Positions 1-11,818 of a DNA stretch of 60,710 bases are shown one piece after another. The notes under the pieces were generated by a model. The model had not been told where the DNA came from. It worked only from the letters and a program-made list of their open reading frames with translations, and made no database searches. The stretch's first letter is position 1. Every line of letters begins with the position of its first letter. The translations under genes were made by a program, and so were the position numbers. This DNA comes from Folioceros fuciformis (taxonomy: Eukaryota > Anthocerotophyta > Anthocerotopsida > Anthocerotales), in contig JBNGIO010006294.1 in assembly GCA_049999805.1 (NCBI GenBank), forward strand, positions 1 to 60,710. Reading direction: 5' to 3'.

Positions 1-1102
1 TAATTAATCTCGTCTTATTTTACTTATATCTTCTTTTCTTCTTTTTGAGTTTTTTTATTACTTTCTTTCTATTAAGAAAAATATATCTTTTCACTCTACA
101 AGACACCACTCATGCAACAAGTCATACATAATTTATATAAAATAAAAAATATTATTTTCAATCAATAGTAACATGATCCATTTTTGTTCCATCGTCTTTG
201 GTTTCTCCATAAGTTTTCAAAACTTGAAATTTACCTCAAATATGTAGACCACTCAACCAATCTCGCTTAGTGGGCTTAGCAGATATTATGTGTAAGTGAT
301 AATAAAATTATGAACATCATGCATTAAACATTGAAAAGTGTTGTTGGATATTCATGAACTCTATACTATTGTATAGTATATTTATTTTGAGATATTTATT
401 TATTTTTCCAATCATGACATCTTAGGGATTGTGGGTATTACAAGATTGATATTTGGAAAGCTAGTCCTCCTCTTCTCGGCTTTCGGGGCCTGTACGGGTC
501 TTTCCCTTCTCTTGTTTTGGGTATAGGAGATTTCTGGTCTCTTTATAGTAAAATATTCTCTTCTTTTGAGATATAAAAAATATGTAGTACATCTAACAAC
601 AGGACTTAAATCTCAGATTATATTTTGTTTTTTCATGTTTGAGAAGTCTCGATTCTAGAGCCTTATACTAGAATCTTCAGTTCTTTCTACCCATACCTTT
701 TTTGAATTGTACCTTAAATAATTATTAAGATACTCCACAAAATAAACTTAAAAAAAATATAACTCGTACAAAGTTATATTATATTTTAAGTAAACTGTTA
801 TGTGCATTATTGAATGGCCTTCCTGTATAGGTTTCCAGGTTTAGAGCGACAAATAGCCCCCCACTTTACACACGCCACCTCAAAATCGAGGCATCACTTT
901 GCCTGATGTTGAAAGTCGTTGTATTGACCCGGAGTCCAGAGGGTTAGATGGAATGATGCCTGTTAGCCCAGTAACCGTGGTCGAGGAATATTCCAAGGGT
1001 CTACAGAAACGAAGGAATCCTTGGCAGGGTGTGCAACTTTCTGTGAGCTAGTAGTTCAGGCTGACCAGGGATGATGCTACAAAGAAATTTCGAGCAAAGC
1101 TG
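1..1102. other. AT-rich intergenic spacer, then 3' flank of PPR gene 1
   Basis: Bases 1-830 are strongly AT-rich and hold no reading frame with recognisable coding content. Composition rises to normal at about 840, and the remainder probably includes the 3' untranslated region of the minus-strand PPR gene. I see no terminal repeats or transposase here. Confidence 0.6.
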
Positions 1103-3661
1103 TCAATGCCGGTCGTTACATGAACAGGACCCATCTCGGAATCGATGAACTCGGTGTGCGTCTCTCACGATGATCTCTCGATTCTCAAGGTGTGACATTA
1201 CCTTGGTGCTGCTGTGGCAATCGTTGCACATGCGAAGGCTTTTGGTCACCAGTAGAGGGGTACCATCCGGTGTGTTCAGCAGACCGTATGCCAAGGCTAG
1301 TTTCTCTGCATGCCCACACAGAGCATCCTCCTTCTCCTTCTCAGACATTTCCTTCAAAACCAAGTCTGTTTGTGGTACATGGCCTCCTTCCTCTTTCACC
1401 CTCAAGTTTACACTGCACAGCTTGGAGAAAATGTCGGGGCTTTCTTCCCCTACTGTGAACTCGTGAACCTCGTCTTTCACTTCTATGCATGCCTTGGCAG
1501 GCTTCTTGACAGCGCCTGCTACCTTCCTCCAGGTTTCAATCCTCTCCACATCCTGCCACCTGCCTGCGTTGGCATATATGTTGCCCAGCAGGACGTAAGG
1601 GCTGGCATCACCAGCGTCCAGTTCTACAAGGCGGTCGAAGCATCGCCTTCCACGAGCAACATCGCCATGGCTTTTGCAGGCACTCAGCAAAGCCGTCCAG
1701 CCCACAACGTCGTTCACGAGCGAAGTAGTTTGCAGCATCTGTTCAGCATCATCCAGTTGGCCTGACCGGCCAAGAAGGTCCACCATGCAACTGTAGTGCC
1801 GCTCGGACGGTTCTAACCCGTGATCCTCAACCATCATCCTGAAAAACTGCTGGCCCTCACGCACGAGGCCGGCATGGCTGCATGCCACAAGGAGACAGAT
1901 AAAGGATGTCTCATCTGGCTTAATACCTTGCAGGAGCATCTGTTCGAAGCAGCTGATTGCCATTTCACCCTCATTGTGTTGAGCATACCCGTTGAGCAGG
2001 GCCGTCCATGTCACCAGATCCCTTGTCGGCAACCTGGCGAACACATCGCGGGCCTCCTCCAAGTTTCCACATTTTCCGTACATGTCGACCAGGCAGTTCC
2101 CAATGGCTGCAACACCCTCAAGGCCTTGTTCCCGAATCTGAGAGTGGAGCTCCTTCCCTAGCTGCAAGGCTCCCACACTGGCACAAGCTTGAAGCAGGCA
2201 CACAAATGTTACATGATTGGCTGGAGTGATGCCCTCCTTTCGCATACGGGTGTACATAGCCAACGCATCCCGACAAAACCCCTGCCTTGTGTATCCCGAG
2301 ATCATGGCAGTCCATGTCACCACATCTCTCTTGGGCAATCTGTCAAACACGCTACGAGCATCCTCCAAGCTCCCACACTTGGCATACAAATTCACCAAGC
2401 AGTTACCTAGGACTGTATCCGCTTCCATGCCTCTACTCCGAACCTGCAAGTGAAGCTGCTTCCCCTGCTGCAGCGCACCCACGCTGGCGCATGCTTGAAG
2501 AAGGCACACAAATGTAACCTGATCGGCTGGATGCATCCCCTCCTGTTGCATCCTTTCATACAAAGCCAGGGCTTCTCGCCCCAACCCACGTTGAGCATAT
2601 CCTGCAATCAGAGCAGTCCATGTCACAACGTCTCGTCTGGGCAAACTGTCAAACACTTTCCGAGCATCAGCCACGCTCCCGCATCTAGCATACATAGTCA
2701 CCAAACTGTTGCACACAAACATATCGGCCTGAACAGGACTCGCCTGGAGATCAGCGTGAACCTCTTGGCCCGAATCCAGATCCTCTGCCGAAGCACAGGC
2801 CTTGAGAACTGCTGCAAACACATGGTTATTCGGCTCCACACTCGATTCTCGCATTCGCCGGTAAAGCTCCAGTGCCTGCATGGGCTGCCCGTGCTTGGCA
2901 TGTGCCAGTATGATGGACGACCACATATGGACAGTGGGCGCACTCACTTTGGTGAAGACCTGCATTGCATCCTCCAATTTGCCATACGAGGCATACATCC
3001 CGATCATGTGGGTCGCCAAGAATGCATTTCCCTCGTACCCACATTTGACAACAAAGGCATGAGCTTGCCTTCCACACACAAGATTTCCCTCTGCCATGCA
3101 CCTCTTCAGCACAAGATACAGCACACCCAGAGTCTCACCCGCACCACTTCCTTGCTGCACCAGAAGGTGCAACGCTTCAAGAGCATCACTCAGCTCGGCC
3201 TCTTCACACCGACGCCTCAGAGCCGCAACCATGCATTTCCTCTCTTCACCACCATCTCCTGCACCGAAGACAGGAGGCTCCCTCATCCCAACATCCCACC
3301 TGGCCAGTTGGGGATCCACCCAGGCTGGTTTGTTCGGGCTGTTGAGCCACAGCGCTTCCTTGGAGATCTTGTGCCTGAAGTCGGGATGGCGGGGGCCTTT
3401 CTTCCCCGTCCGAATGTCCCACCACTCGGAGGGGTCCGAGAAGAGGTGCTGCCATAGAACCTCCTGCCTCCCTCTCCGATCAATCCCCGCATCAGTGCAC
3501 GAGCCCACGCAAGACTCGCTCCTTGGCTTCACTGGCTGGATTGGGTTGGCTGACAACATGTTAGGCAGCCATGGCTGGGTGGCCAACGTGCGGGCATCGG
3601 CAAGTGCCGGATCCGGCGGCTGCAGGGCCAACGCCAGCTGCGGCTGGCGTTGCTGCTGCAT
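1103..3661 (-). CDS. PLS-class PPR protein, DYW:KP-like C-terminus, N-terminal PDF-like block (PPR gene 1)
   Basis: Single-exon gene of about 852 residues. The ATG at 3661 is the first in a frame that stays open upstream to a stop, so a 5' exon is possible. The Gln/Ala-rich N-terminus suits organelle targeting. Residues ~68-113 form a Trp-rich block with WWD and PDF tripeptides resembling the OSB PDF motif. PLS pentatricopeptide repeats follow to ~650, then E1/E2 motifs, a box reading KKPA where most family members read PG, and a DYW-type deaminase domain. HAE (~784-786) and CNDC (~812-815) supply the catalytic zinc ligands; HRVH and CSC supply the second site. The protein ends Asp-Arg-His, not Asp-Tyr-Trp or Gly-Arg-Pro. 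Known for the family: sequence-specific RNA editing in plastids or mitochondria. Inferred: candidate editing factor, direction uncertain. Confidence 0.93.
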   Translation of the reverse strand: MQQQRQPQLALALQPPDPALADARTLATQPWLPNMLSANPIQPVKPRSESCVGSCTDAGIDRRGRQEVLWQHLFSDPSEWWDIRTGKKGPRHPDFRHKISKEALWLNSPNKPAWVDPQLARWDVGMREPPVFGAGDGGEERKCMVAALRRRCEEAELSDALEALHLLVQQGSGAGETLGVLYLVLKRCMAEGNLVCGRQAHAFVVKCGYEGNAFLATHMIGMYASYGKLEDAMQVFTKVSAPTVHMWSSIILAHAKHGQPMQALELYRRMRESSVEPNNHVFAAVLKACASAEDLDSGQEVHADLQASPVQADMFVCNSLVTMYARCGSVADARKVFDSLPRRDVVTWTALIAGYAQRGLGREALALYERMQQEGMHPADQVTFVCLLQACASVGALQQGKQLHLQVRSRGMEADTVLGNCLVNLYAKCGSLEDARSVFDRLPKRDVVTWTAMISGYTRQGFCRDALAMYTRMRKEGITPANHVTFVCLLQACASVGALQLGKELHSQIREQGLEGVAAIGNCLVDMYGKCGNLEEARDVFARLPTRDLVTWTALLNGYAQHNEGEMAISCFEQMLLQGIKPDETSFICLLVACSHAGLVREGQQFFRMMVEDHGLEPSERHYSCMVDLLGRSGQLDDAEQMLQTTSLVNDVVGWTALLSACKSHGDVARGRRCFDRLVELDAGDASPYVLLGNIYANAGRWQDVERIETWRKVAGAVKKPAKACIEVKDEVHEFTVGEESPDIFSKLCSVNLRVKEEGGHVPQTDLVLKEMSEKEKEDALCGHAEKLALAYGLLNTPDGTPLLVTKSLRMCNDCHSSTKVMSHLENREIIVRDAHRVHRFRDGSCSCNDRH

Positions 3662-3841
3662 TGCAATGTGCACTGGCTGGTTCCCGCAAATCCAGGTCTG
3701 ACACGTCTGTCCAGCAACCTGGTCTGATCTTAGAGGCCTGTCGGCCTCAGGAAACGTGCTTGGATCAAACTCTGTAGTGGAAACACTTCGGAACCCGTGA
3801 GTCTAGGAATCGAGATAAGGTCATTCTGGTCTGTCGTGGGC
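3662..3841. promoter_or_regulatory. Short divergent intergenic region between PPR gene 1 and HflX
   Basis: About 180 bp separates the PPR start codon (minus) from the HflX start codon (plus), so both 5' untranslated regions and core promoters must fit here or overlap the genes. I see no clear TATA box. A shared bidirectional promoter is inferred from spacing alone. Confidence 0.5.
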
Positions 3842-6800
3842 ATGGCTTTCTCCTCCGTGTCGTCAGTCTTGACATCTTCGACGCACGTAGCCTGTCAAAT
3901 TCTGGCAGAGTTGCATGCTCCCTGCCTTGCTGTCCCTGCTAGCCTGAGGCAGCCGGCGCAAGGATTTCGTCTGGGCCACAGTGACTTGTTTGGAGATGGT
4001 TGCACTGGGGCCTTCAAATGCAGTCACCAGAGTTCAGGTGGGAGGGCGAGGAACTGGGCCTGCCTGGCAAGACTGCGAGATGACGGGAACACTAAAGGTG
4101 GAGAATATTTCAGGGACGATGCTGCTAGCGAGAGTCTTACCTTCGACAGTTGGTTGGAGAGTACCTCTGTTGCAAAGAGTTCTCTGGTTGAAGACGGTGG
4201 AGGGCCACTCTCAGATGTCACAGACGTAAGGCCTGCCACCGGGCAGGAGGATAAGCAAGAGGATTGGGGATGGTCCGACTCTGGCACTGAGGTGCCAGCA
4301 GAAGCATCCACGTCGGGCAACGGGGCCAGGGACCGTGAGAAGGATGATAACGCAAGGTTTCGGATAAGAAATGGCCGCGAGGTAAGGATGCAGGACTTGC
4401 TATAATTGAGTGGTCTTCTGATTTGCCTCTGCCCCTTGGAGACTGGGTGTGGGGTGCCATCGGCTGTATGAGGTCTGATAAAGCATCACCTCAGTGCAGA
4501 TTTATGAGGAGAAGGCGTATTTGGTTGGAATTGAGCGTAAGGATGGCACCAATTCCGTATTCTCCATAACAGAGTCTCTTGCGGAGCTGGCACAGTTGGC
4601 TGACACTGCTGGGGTTGTTGTAGTTGGCTCCACATACCAGAGGTAGGTGCGGGTGGATGAGGATGTTTCTTGCCGTCTCGAACATGCTTTGTCCTAAAAC
4701 TCCCTCCAGGTTGGAGCATCCGAACCCGAAGACATATATAGGGTCTGGAAAGGTGGCAGATGTCAAGACAGCCATCCGTGCATTTGATGTTGAGACTGTG
4801 ATTTTCGATGACGAGCTATCACCAGGGTCAGTGGCCCAGGATAAGAATCTTTCTTTTGCCACCTGCGAGCTGCTCATGTTGGGGGTTCAGTATAACAGCA
4901 CGAGAATCTTTGTTTGAGATTGAGGAACAGTGTTCATTACAATGCAGACAGTTGAGGAACCTGGAGAAGGAATTTGGGAACGATGTGCGAGTCTGTGACA
5001 GGACGGCATTGATTCTTGATATTTTCAACCAACGAGCAGCCACTCGTGAAGCCTCGCTGCAGGTCCCCTTGCATCCTTGGTCTTGGGTTCTCCTTGGTGC
5101 TGCTCGTCTTCAAGGAATTTTAATGAACAATTGCTTCACAACATTACCTTGACTTCAGGTCGATCTGGCACAATTGGAATACCAACTCCCCAGGTTAACA
5201 AGAATGTGGTCACATCTTGAGAGACAGGCTGGAGGACTTGTGAAGGGTATGGGTGAGAAGCAGATCGAGGTTGATAAACGACTTCTCCGCACAAGGGTAG
5301 GGTGAAATACTTTCTGTATCATGTTTCTTCATTTGAGCGGACATTAAGACAGCGTCTTCATGGCATCTCCTTCGTTCTTAGAGGGTTGCAACTCATCTGT
5401 TTCAATGGTCGTCGTGCAGATAGCAGGTCTTAAGAAGGAGCTGGAATCGGTACGAGAGCATCGGCAGCAGTACCGTGATCGACGAGCATCAGTCCCCATT
5501 CCAGTCCTCTCACTTGTAACTACCGGATGACAGCTTGGCTTATGACATGAATGGGCACGCAGCAGCTTTAACACACGTGTACTGCCTGGCAGGTTGGTTA
5601 CACAAATGCGGGCAAGAGCACACTTTTGAACCGCTTGAGCAATGCAGGTGTGCTGGCTGAGGACCAGCTTTTTGCCACTCTTGACCCAACAACGAGGCGC
5701 GTTGAAGTATGACATTCTCCAATACTTCCTGTCTTTTTGGCAACAGCATAGTTGTCAATGTTTCGGCTTACCTGGGATACTTCAAGACACTGATTTCAAG
5801 ATACTTCCTCTCCAACGTATTCTCGTGTAGTTGCCAAATGGGAAGGAAGTTTTGTTCACAGACACAGTGGGATTTATTCAAAAGCTTCCGACACAGCTTG
5901 TAAGCAAAAGCCACAACCTACTGCCGTGCATGCTACAGGCCCAGAGGTGGAGCCACTTGAATGCTCTCAATGTTTACAATATAACAGACTTACTACACCT
6001 GTCTGCTGTCAGGTTGCCGCCTTCCGCGCCACTTTAGAAGAGATCAGCGATTCATCGTTGATGCTACACGTTGTAGATATCAGGTTGGTTGGTGTATAAT
6101 ATGGATCAATGTATTCTGGGTTCAGTAGCACCTTTTCAGTAACGTGGGTCATACCCTTGCATGGCTCTACTTGGCCGATGCAGCCATCCTATGGCAAAGC
6201 AGCAAATTGAAGCTGTAAGTAATATTCTAAATGAGCTCGACGTCAGTCACATTCCAGTCATATCCGTGTGGAACAAGGTGGGTTCCATCAAACCGGATAA
6301 TGAGCACTCTTGCCCTGCCTTACAAAGGTGATGGATGTCACATGTTATCTGACCTGTTCTTGTTATTCCTAGGTTGACAGGGCTGCCAATCCCAACGCCT
6401 GCAGAGCTGAGGCAGCTCGGAGAGGTAACGTGGTGTGCATATCAGCTCTCACAGGAGAAGGCATGGACGAGTTTTTCCAAATGATCGACAGCAAGATAAA
6501 GGTGACGTTTGATTTGAGCTGTAGCAGGAGCAAATGCGAAAGCGTTTGTGTCAGAGCATCTGAACGTTTGGAAGGTCCATGTACGCAGGATCTCCTGGTC
6601 AGGGTTCAGGCTGTGGTTCCCTACGGACAAGGGGAACTGGTTAACAGCATTCATCGATTAGGCATCGTGGAACAAGAGGTTAGGTTTAGGCATCTCTTGG
6701 TCCCTATTTGCACTACACGTGGACTGCTATGACAAGCTTTCGGTCTTGTGCAGGAATACATAGAGCAGGGAACGCTTGTCACAGCACACGTTCCATTGGC

Positions 6801-6849
6801 ACTCTCTAAACAATTGATGCCATTGCGGCAGCAGACTGTAAAGCTGTAG
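3842..6849 (+). CDS. HflX: HflX-type GTPase, organellar, 13 exons
   Basis: Ribosome-associated HflX GTPase; bacterial relatives split stalled ribosomes and plant relatives are organellar. Exons: 3842-4381, 4500-4642, 4710-4826, 4948-5062, 5159-5296, 5420-5515, 5593-5706, 5831-5899, 6013-6083, 6184-6277, 6374-6501, 6610-6678 and 6754-6849. The start at 3842 gives a Ser/Thr-rich transit-like N-terminus followed by an acidic linker. Exons 2-4 encode the HflX N-terminal domain ([37 protein letters not shown]). Exon 5 has the [12 protein letters not shown] signature. Exon 7 holds the P-loop GYTNAGKS and LDPTTRR, exon 8 has DTVGF (G3), exon 10 ends in WNK(V)D (G4) and exon 11 has ISALTGEG (G5). All introns are GT-AG. 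A broken copy of exons 1-3 lies at 37.4-37.9 kb. Confidence 0.95.
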
Positions 6850-6856
6850 GTGATTG

Positions 6857-6896
6857 TGACAAACAAGTGTGCTCTGCGAGCACACTTGTTTATCAC
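6857..6896 (+). other. Perfect 13-bp hairpin just after the HflX stop codon
   Basis: Arms 6861-6873 and 6879-6891 are exact reverse complements around a 5-base loop. The pairing continues 4 bp outward after one mismatch. It starts about 12 bases after the stop, so it should lie in the HflX 3' untranslated region. Function unknown; candidates are a 3'-end stability or processing element, or a chance transposon footprint. Confidence 0.7.
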
Positions 6897-7027
6897 GTTT
6901 TGCACGACTTGAGTCCTTGTTAAGAGAAAGCAGGTTTGCAACAACCAGCAATTCTGATTTTGCGGCATGCGATGTGGAAACTCACCTGTGTCTCCGTGCT
7001 GCTATTAGCTTGTCGAACAACGGAGAG

Positions 7028-7117
7028 CAGCATTTGTTGACAATCAGTGGAGCTATCTCACCAGAGGGTTGACAGCATTTGTTGACTATCAGTGGAGCTA
7101 TCTTACCAGAGGGTTGA
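7028..7117 (+). repeat. Two tandem copies of a 45-bp unit
   Basis: The 45-base unit starting CAGCATTTGTTGAC repeats at 7073 with very few differences. It lies between HflX and the CPBP gene. The rest of 6900-7560 shows no gene. Confidence 0.85.
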
Positions 7118-7560
7118 GTGTGGAGGTACATGGGAATCCATTGTTGTGTTGTGAACATGGTTCGTTGTGGACGATCTATTGTTGCAAGGCTTGTAGTGAA
7201 TAGTACAACGTTGTACATGACATGTTGCGTAAGGTCAAATTGTGTTACATATTTTGGTATACAGAGATCAGTGCTGCCATGTCTGGGGTGCGACTAGCAC
7301 TGTGGACAATTACGCTTTCTAGTGTTCATTGAATGTACATGTCGATGTTGTGTAGATGACGCTGCAAAATTTCGTCATGCCCCATTCTTGTGATGCACTT
7401 GGGAAAAATTCAAACCTTTTCTCTGCTTCCTCCACATTTTCCTGCCCGCACTATGCTCACCCAATGGACGCAACTTCTGCTCACGGTTACGCTACGGGTT
7501 TGGAAAACATGCTTTACTACACTTCTGCACATACACTCGTTCACCTTGGCGAACGATACC

Positions 7561-9829
7561 CTACTCCATGTCCTTCATCTCCAGAGCGGGAGTCATCGTG
7601 AGTTTTTGATTCACAACGTCCTTCACTCTTTCCCGCAACTTTCGTCTCTGGTCGTGAATCCGCCGCAAGCCAGTCCCCACCACAACTGTGGAGTAAAGAC
7701 AGTGGGTGACCATTGGAGCCAATATATTACCAGTCTGTAAGCAAAAAAGGATATCAGCCATGGCTAAGTGGTGCACTGAAGTGCCTGAAGTGACAACCCC
7801 GTAGTCGGTCCTCTCTCAACGCAAAATACCGTACCTGAATCCATTCCACTCCCAGGTACAGGGCCAACAAAGCCTCCATAAGTGGGGAGTAAATCTTTCG
7901 TAACTGACGCCGCTCATACCAAACTGATACAAACAGACGACTGGTTAAAAAAGAGTTGAACGAAATCAGGCGGCAGATAGGATGGATCGTGCAATTTACA
8001 CACCCTCAACACGCTTCTTCAAGTCTCGTTTGCCTTGATTACTATGAGATATGATGTACTTCGGATCTGCTCAGCACATGTCCACATTTCAGGAACTGAA
8101 GGTTTTCGAAAGCAGGGAAGGACTTCTGAATCAAGGATGACGTCTACTTGAAGCACTACCTTTTGGGGAAGAGATGATATAGTACATGGATCCAATGAGA
8201 GATGAGGTGAGAAATGCTGCAAACCCTTGCGCAAATGGTACAAACAAGGGGATAAAGCCAGTCTGCGACCACAAAGCAGAACACTACAGGCATCAGAAAC
8301 AACTACCACACCGAGAAACCTAACGAAAGCAGAAAACACCGAAAACTTTTACCAGAGCTGCGACGCCTAGCACAGTTTCATCCACTCCTTCACTTCCAGT
8401 GATTTTCAGAGCGTGTGTGAGGCCGCCCTGGAGAAACACATCAAGGCAAATCAAGATCGTGCCGAATGACGAACAGCCGAGCCAAGACATGACAACTGGG
8501 AGAAACGAAATATGGACGACGTAGGTAAACCGACCAGGTACGAACCTGAATTGCCACCCGGAAGAACATCTCCTCTGAGAGTGCTCCCGTGGCAACCACG
8601 AAAGCAAACTGGTAGACGAGCCATGTCAGACGATCAGGCAGAAGGCCTACATGACTAGCCAAAGTGCAAAGATGCGCAAACATTTGAGAACCAAAAACAC
8701 CCGCAATAATCACATCATTACCTGCCAAGGGGACATCCCAGCGAAGAAATCCATAATCTCATTATCTTCGACATCTCGTATAGCTCTTGCGGCAGGCCAA
8801 TGTTTTACTACTTCGTCCTGCCACAGTTCGGACAAGTGAGAAGCCAGTTCGCGCAAGATCCAAGAGACTTTTAAATCAAACCAGATGGAGTCAAACATCA
8901 TACAAACCAAGTCCGTCACTCACCTCGAGGATGAAGAGTATGGCAGCCATCGGAGGAACGGCGTACCCAACCCCCTTCATTGCCATTTCGATGTCCAACT
9001 CAAAGCCACCCCAGCAATCGATTCCAATGACGTTGCACAGGATGTTGCCGGCCAGGGCCAGGCCACCATACATTACTAAAAGGCACAACAAAACACAAGT
9101 TACGCCACGCCCTGCTCGACTTGCACGAACGACAGCTACTAACCCTGTCGACGGCAGTCTCTTCCACACGACAAGCACCACCAGACAGCAGGTCGCAGCA
9201 CCCAAAGCTCACCGGCGGCATAGACCACTCTGAACGCCATGTTAATTTGTTCCCAGCTCGGATCGGCCTCATCGACGAGAGCAACCATGGGCTGGACTCT
9301 CCATTCCGCACCCTGCACGGTTCCACCGCCCACCTCAAAATCATCAGAAGTCTGACAACAACCCACCAATACCTCATTCCTTCCAACAGGCCATCGACGT
9401 GGGTCGCAATTCCCACAAAACTCACGTCCAATGCCCGCATGTCGCCCACGTCCCGCATATCCTGACCGCCTTTAGCTGTCATTTTCTCTTCTACCCGATC
9501 CGACCCCCTCCCCCTCAGGGCCCNNNNNNNNNNNNNNNNNNNNNNNNNNNNNNNNNNNNNNNNNNNNNNNNNNNNNNNNNNNNNNNNNNNNNNNNNNNNN
9601 NNNNNNNNNNNNNNNNNNNNNNNAGGCTCCCCGCCACTCTGCCTCCGCCCTTCCAGACACGCCACGGATTCCAGCCTCCCGGACACGGAGGCCATAGAAA
9701 GGGACTGAACGGCCCCGGACCAGCTCTTCCCCTTACTCCTGGGACTGCGCCAGCAGCTGGCCAGCCCCCCGAGATCCCTGGAGCAGCCAGAGGAAGAAGC
9801 CGCAAAGCACCTGTCGTGGATGCCGCCAT
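7561..9829 (-). CDS. CPBP-family (CAAX-protease-like) membrane protein, probably plastid; exon 1/2 region broken by assembly gap
   Basis: Ten exons on the minus strand. Exon 1 runs from the ATG at 9829 into the gap and encodes an Ala/Gly/Pro-rich transit-like sequence. Exon 2 emerges from the gap and ends at 9426. The rest are 9213-9312, 8924-9075, 8722-8817, 8546-8608, 8353-8427, 8160-8262, 7835-7923 and 7561-7734. Hydrophobic segments are frequent. Exon 6 carries SEEMFFR, the EExxxR motif of the CPBP/Abi family, exon 8 the conserved FVPFAQGFAAF segment, and exon 10 an H within APMVTH, fitting the usual Glu-Glu/Arg/His metal-site pattern. Plant members are poorly characterised plastid-envelope proteins; protease activity is not established here. 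The sequence lost in the gap is unknown, so exon 1/2 joining is uncertain. Confidence 0.88.
9524..9623. other. Assembly gap, 100 N
   Basis: Exactly 100 unknown bases inside the 5' part of the CPBP gene, flanked by G/C-rich sequence. Its true length is unknown because 100 N is a common placeholder. Confidence 0.99.
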
Positions 9830-11663
9830 TACTGCCTTGCTCAAAAGTTTTTTCGTCGAATGTGTGCTTGAAGCAGGAGCTGGGAGTGGCCACCAATGCT
9901 TCCCCCGCCACCACCACCCTACACAATGCCATATTCAGCTGGCCCGCAGACGGACCTTCACTCCTCCAATGCACCTAGTACCGGGTACTCTGACACCCGC
10001 CCAACATGCTTGTCTCCACTCCCCAGGCTTTCCTCCTGTCCCCAAATCCCACCTCTTACGAGCAGCATGCACTCCCTCACCCACGCTCCCAGTACAGTCC
10101 ACAACAAGACAAACACGCACCAGCTCCTCTGCGAGACCTGAATCTGGCGGCTCAGAGACGCCGGCTACTACTACTCTAATAACACTGATGCTGCAGCTGC
10201 TGCTGCTGCTACTGACGAGCTAAACGCTAAGAGAGCCCTGCGGAAAGGCAGCACGGCTGCAGGGATCTAGCGCAGTTTGTACCATCACCCCCTCCAGCTC
10301 CTCCAATAGCAGAGCTGGGAGGGCCGTAGTGTCAACCTGGTAACAAACGGGTCAGTCACACACGTTACCGAATAGTTAAGTGGTCCCATTAAGGGCCACG
10401 CGGCGGTGGATTTGGTTCGGGGCGGTGGAAATCGTCGATCGAAGAGGAGAGCAGCTTTATTTAAATCCTTTCCAAAGCGAGGTTGGGAGCATGTCCTATG
10501 TCGGGCGAGGCAGGCGCCGTGTTACCGAGGCGGACGCCCGCCACGTCCAGATAAGGAGCAGGCCAATGGGCGAGCCAGGCGAACGCCGGAAATCTTGACA
10601 GCCAATGGCTGGCTTTGGCCAGTTATCTGGTGCCAGCTTCCGTGTGTGTCGAGGCAAGGCAGGGTAGCGAAAGGCGAGGAAGGCGGGGCCGCGGCAGCGA
10701 CTGCGGGCCCTGCCGGACAGATAATTTGGCCTAGACAAAGATTTCGGTTTCGACAGCGTGTGAATTAGGGCATTCGCAGACGGATAGACTTGGCCTCACT
10801 TTTGGGCTTCCCCTGTTGATGTTGCGCCTGTCCTTGTCGTTCTTGTACTGCGAGTAGATAAGTACGCATCCACAACCTTGGGATGGGGGTGCACACGAGG
10901 AACGACTCCCAGGGCACCAGGGACGCTGCAGTGACTACTGTTAAACTGTTTCCTTGTCCTGTAGGGGCCCAGGCTTGCTTGCAGAGCATGTCTCTTCGAT
11001 GCCCTTCCAGAAAAGCTGAAACACGACAACGCATATCTCGTGGTCTTTGTTTTCGGACGTGTTCTTGGGTCACTAACATCCACAAGGCCGATGCGTCGGA
11101 ATTTACATTTTGGTGAGTTCGTACGCGTACGCCGGGCGGTATTCCTCTTTTCACTTCCCTGCAGGCCGGCGACGAGGGAGTGAGCTGTAGCACAGATCTA
11201 ATCGGCTGGAACCTTTGGATGCGACGCCTTGCCTTTCCGACGGGTGGGGCTGAGTTCTGGTTCACGTTAAGGGAATGTCTAGCTGGAGGCTTGTACTGGG
11301 TGACACTGTCAAACCTTTACTTTGATTTGCGTTGCTTTGCTGATGAGCACTGAGACGGTGAGGAGGGTAAGTGGTGGGCATCCAAATGCACACGGGCGTG
11401 GGCTGAGTGTGCTTGACAGAGGAGGATTACCGCAAACTCAAAGTTACCTAGTTACCTCGGTTCCGCACATCTTGTGATGGTTTAAGGGGTTCATGTCACT
11501 TTTGTCAGCTCATGGTGGATGTAGCGAGAAACCAAACCGTAGGGCAGTGGATGATGATTTGTACCGACCGCAGGTTCCACCCGGGTGAGCTACAAAGCCT
11601 CCTCGAGCATGGATACAGGCACATCTCCGTCCAGAAATGGGAGGACCATGTTGTCCAGCATCA

Positions 11664-11818
11664 CTCTTGGTAGTACTCGTTCCTACTCTTCCTGTCTGTC
11701 CTGCTGCCCCGTCTTGGACTTCTAACTCCTGCCTCTTCGTCTCTTGGTAGTACTATTTCCTACTCTTCCTGTCTGTCCTGCTGCCCCGTCTAGGACTTCT
11801 ATACTCCTGCCTCTTCGT
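11664..11818 (+). repeat. Two tandem copies of a 77-bp pyrimidine-rich unit
   Basis: A unit beginning CTCTTGGTAGTACT at 11664 recurs at 11741 with only a few changes. It is C/T-rich. No reading frame is involved. Confidence 0.85.

Noticed and set aside
9399-10223. 274-codon plus frame running through the N gap
   Set aside because: Antisense to the CPBP gene and held open by unknown bases; no domain.
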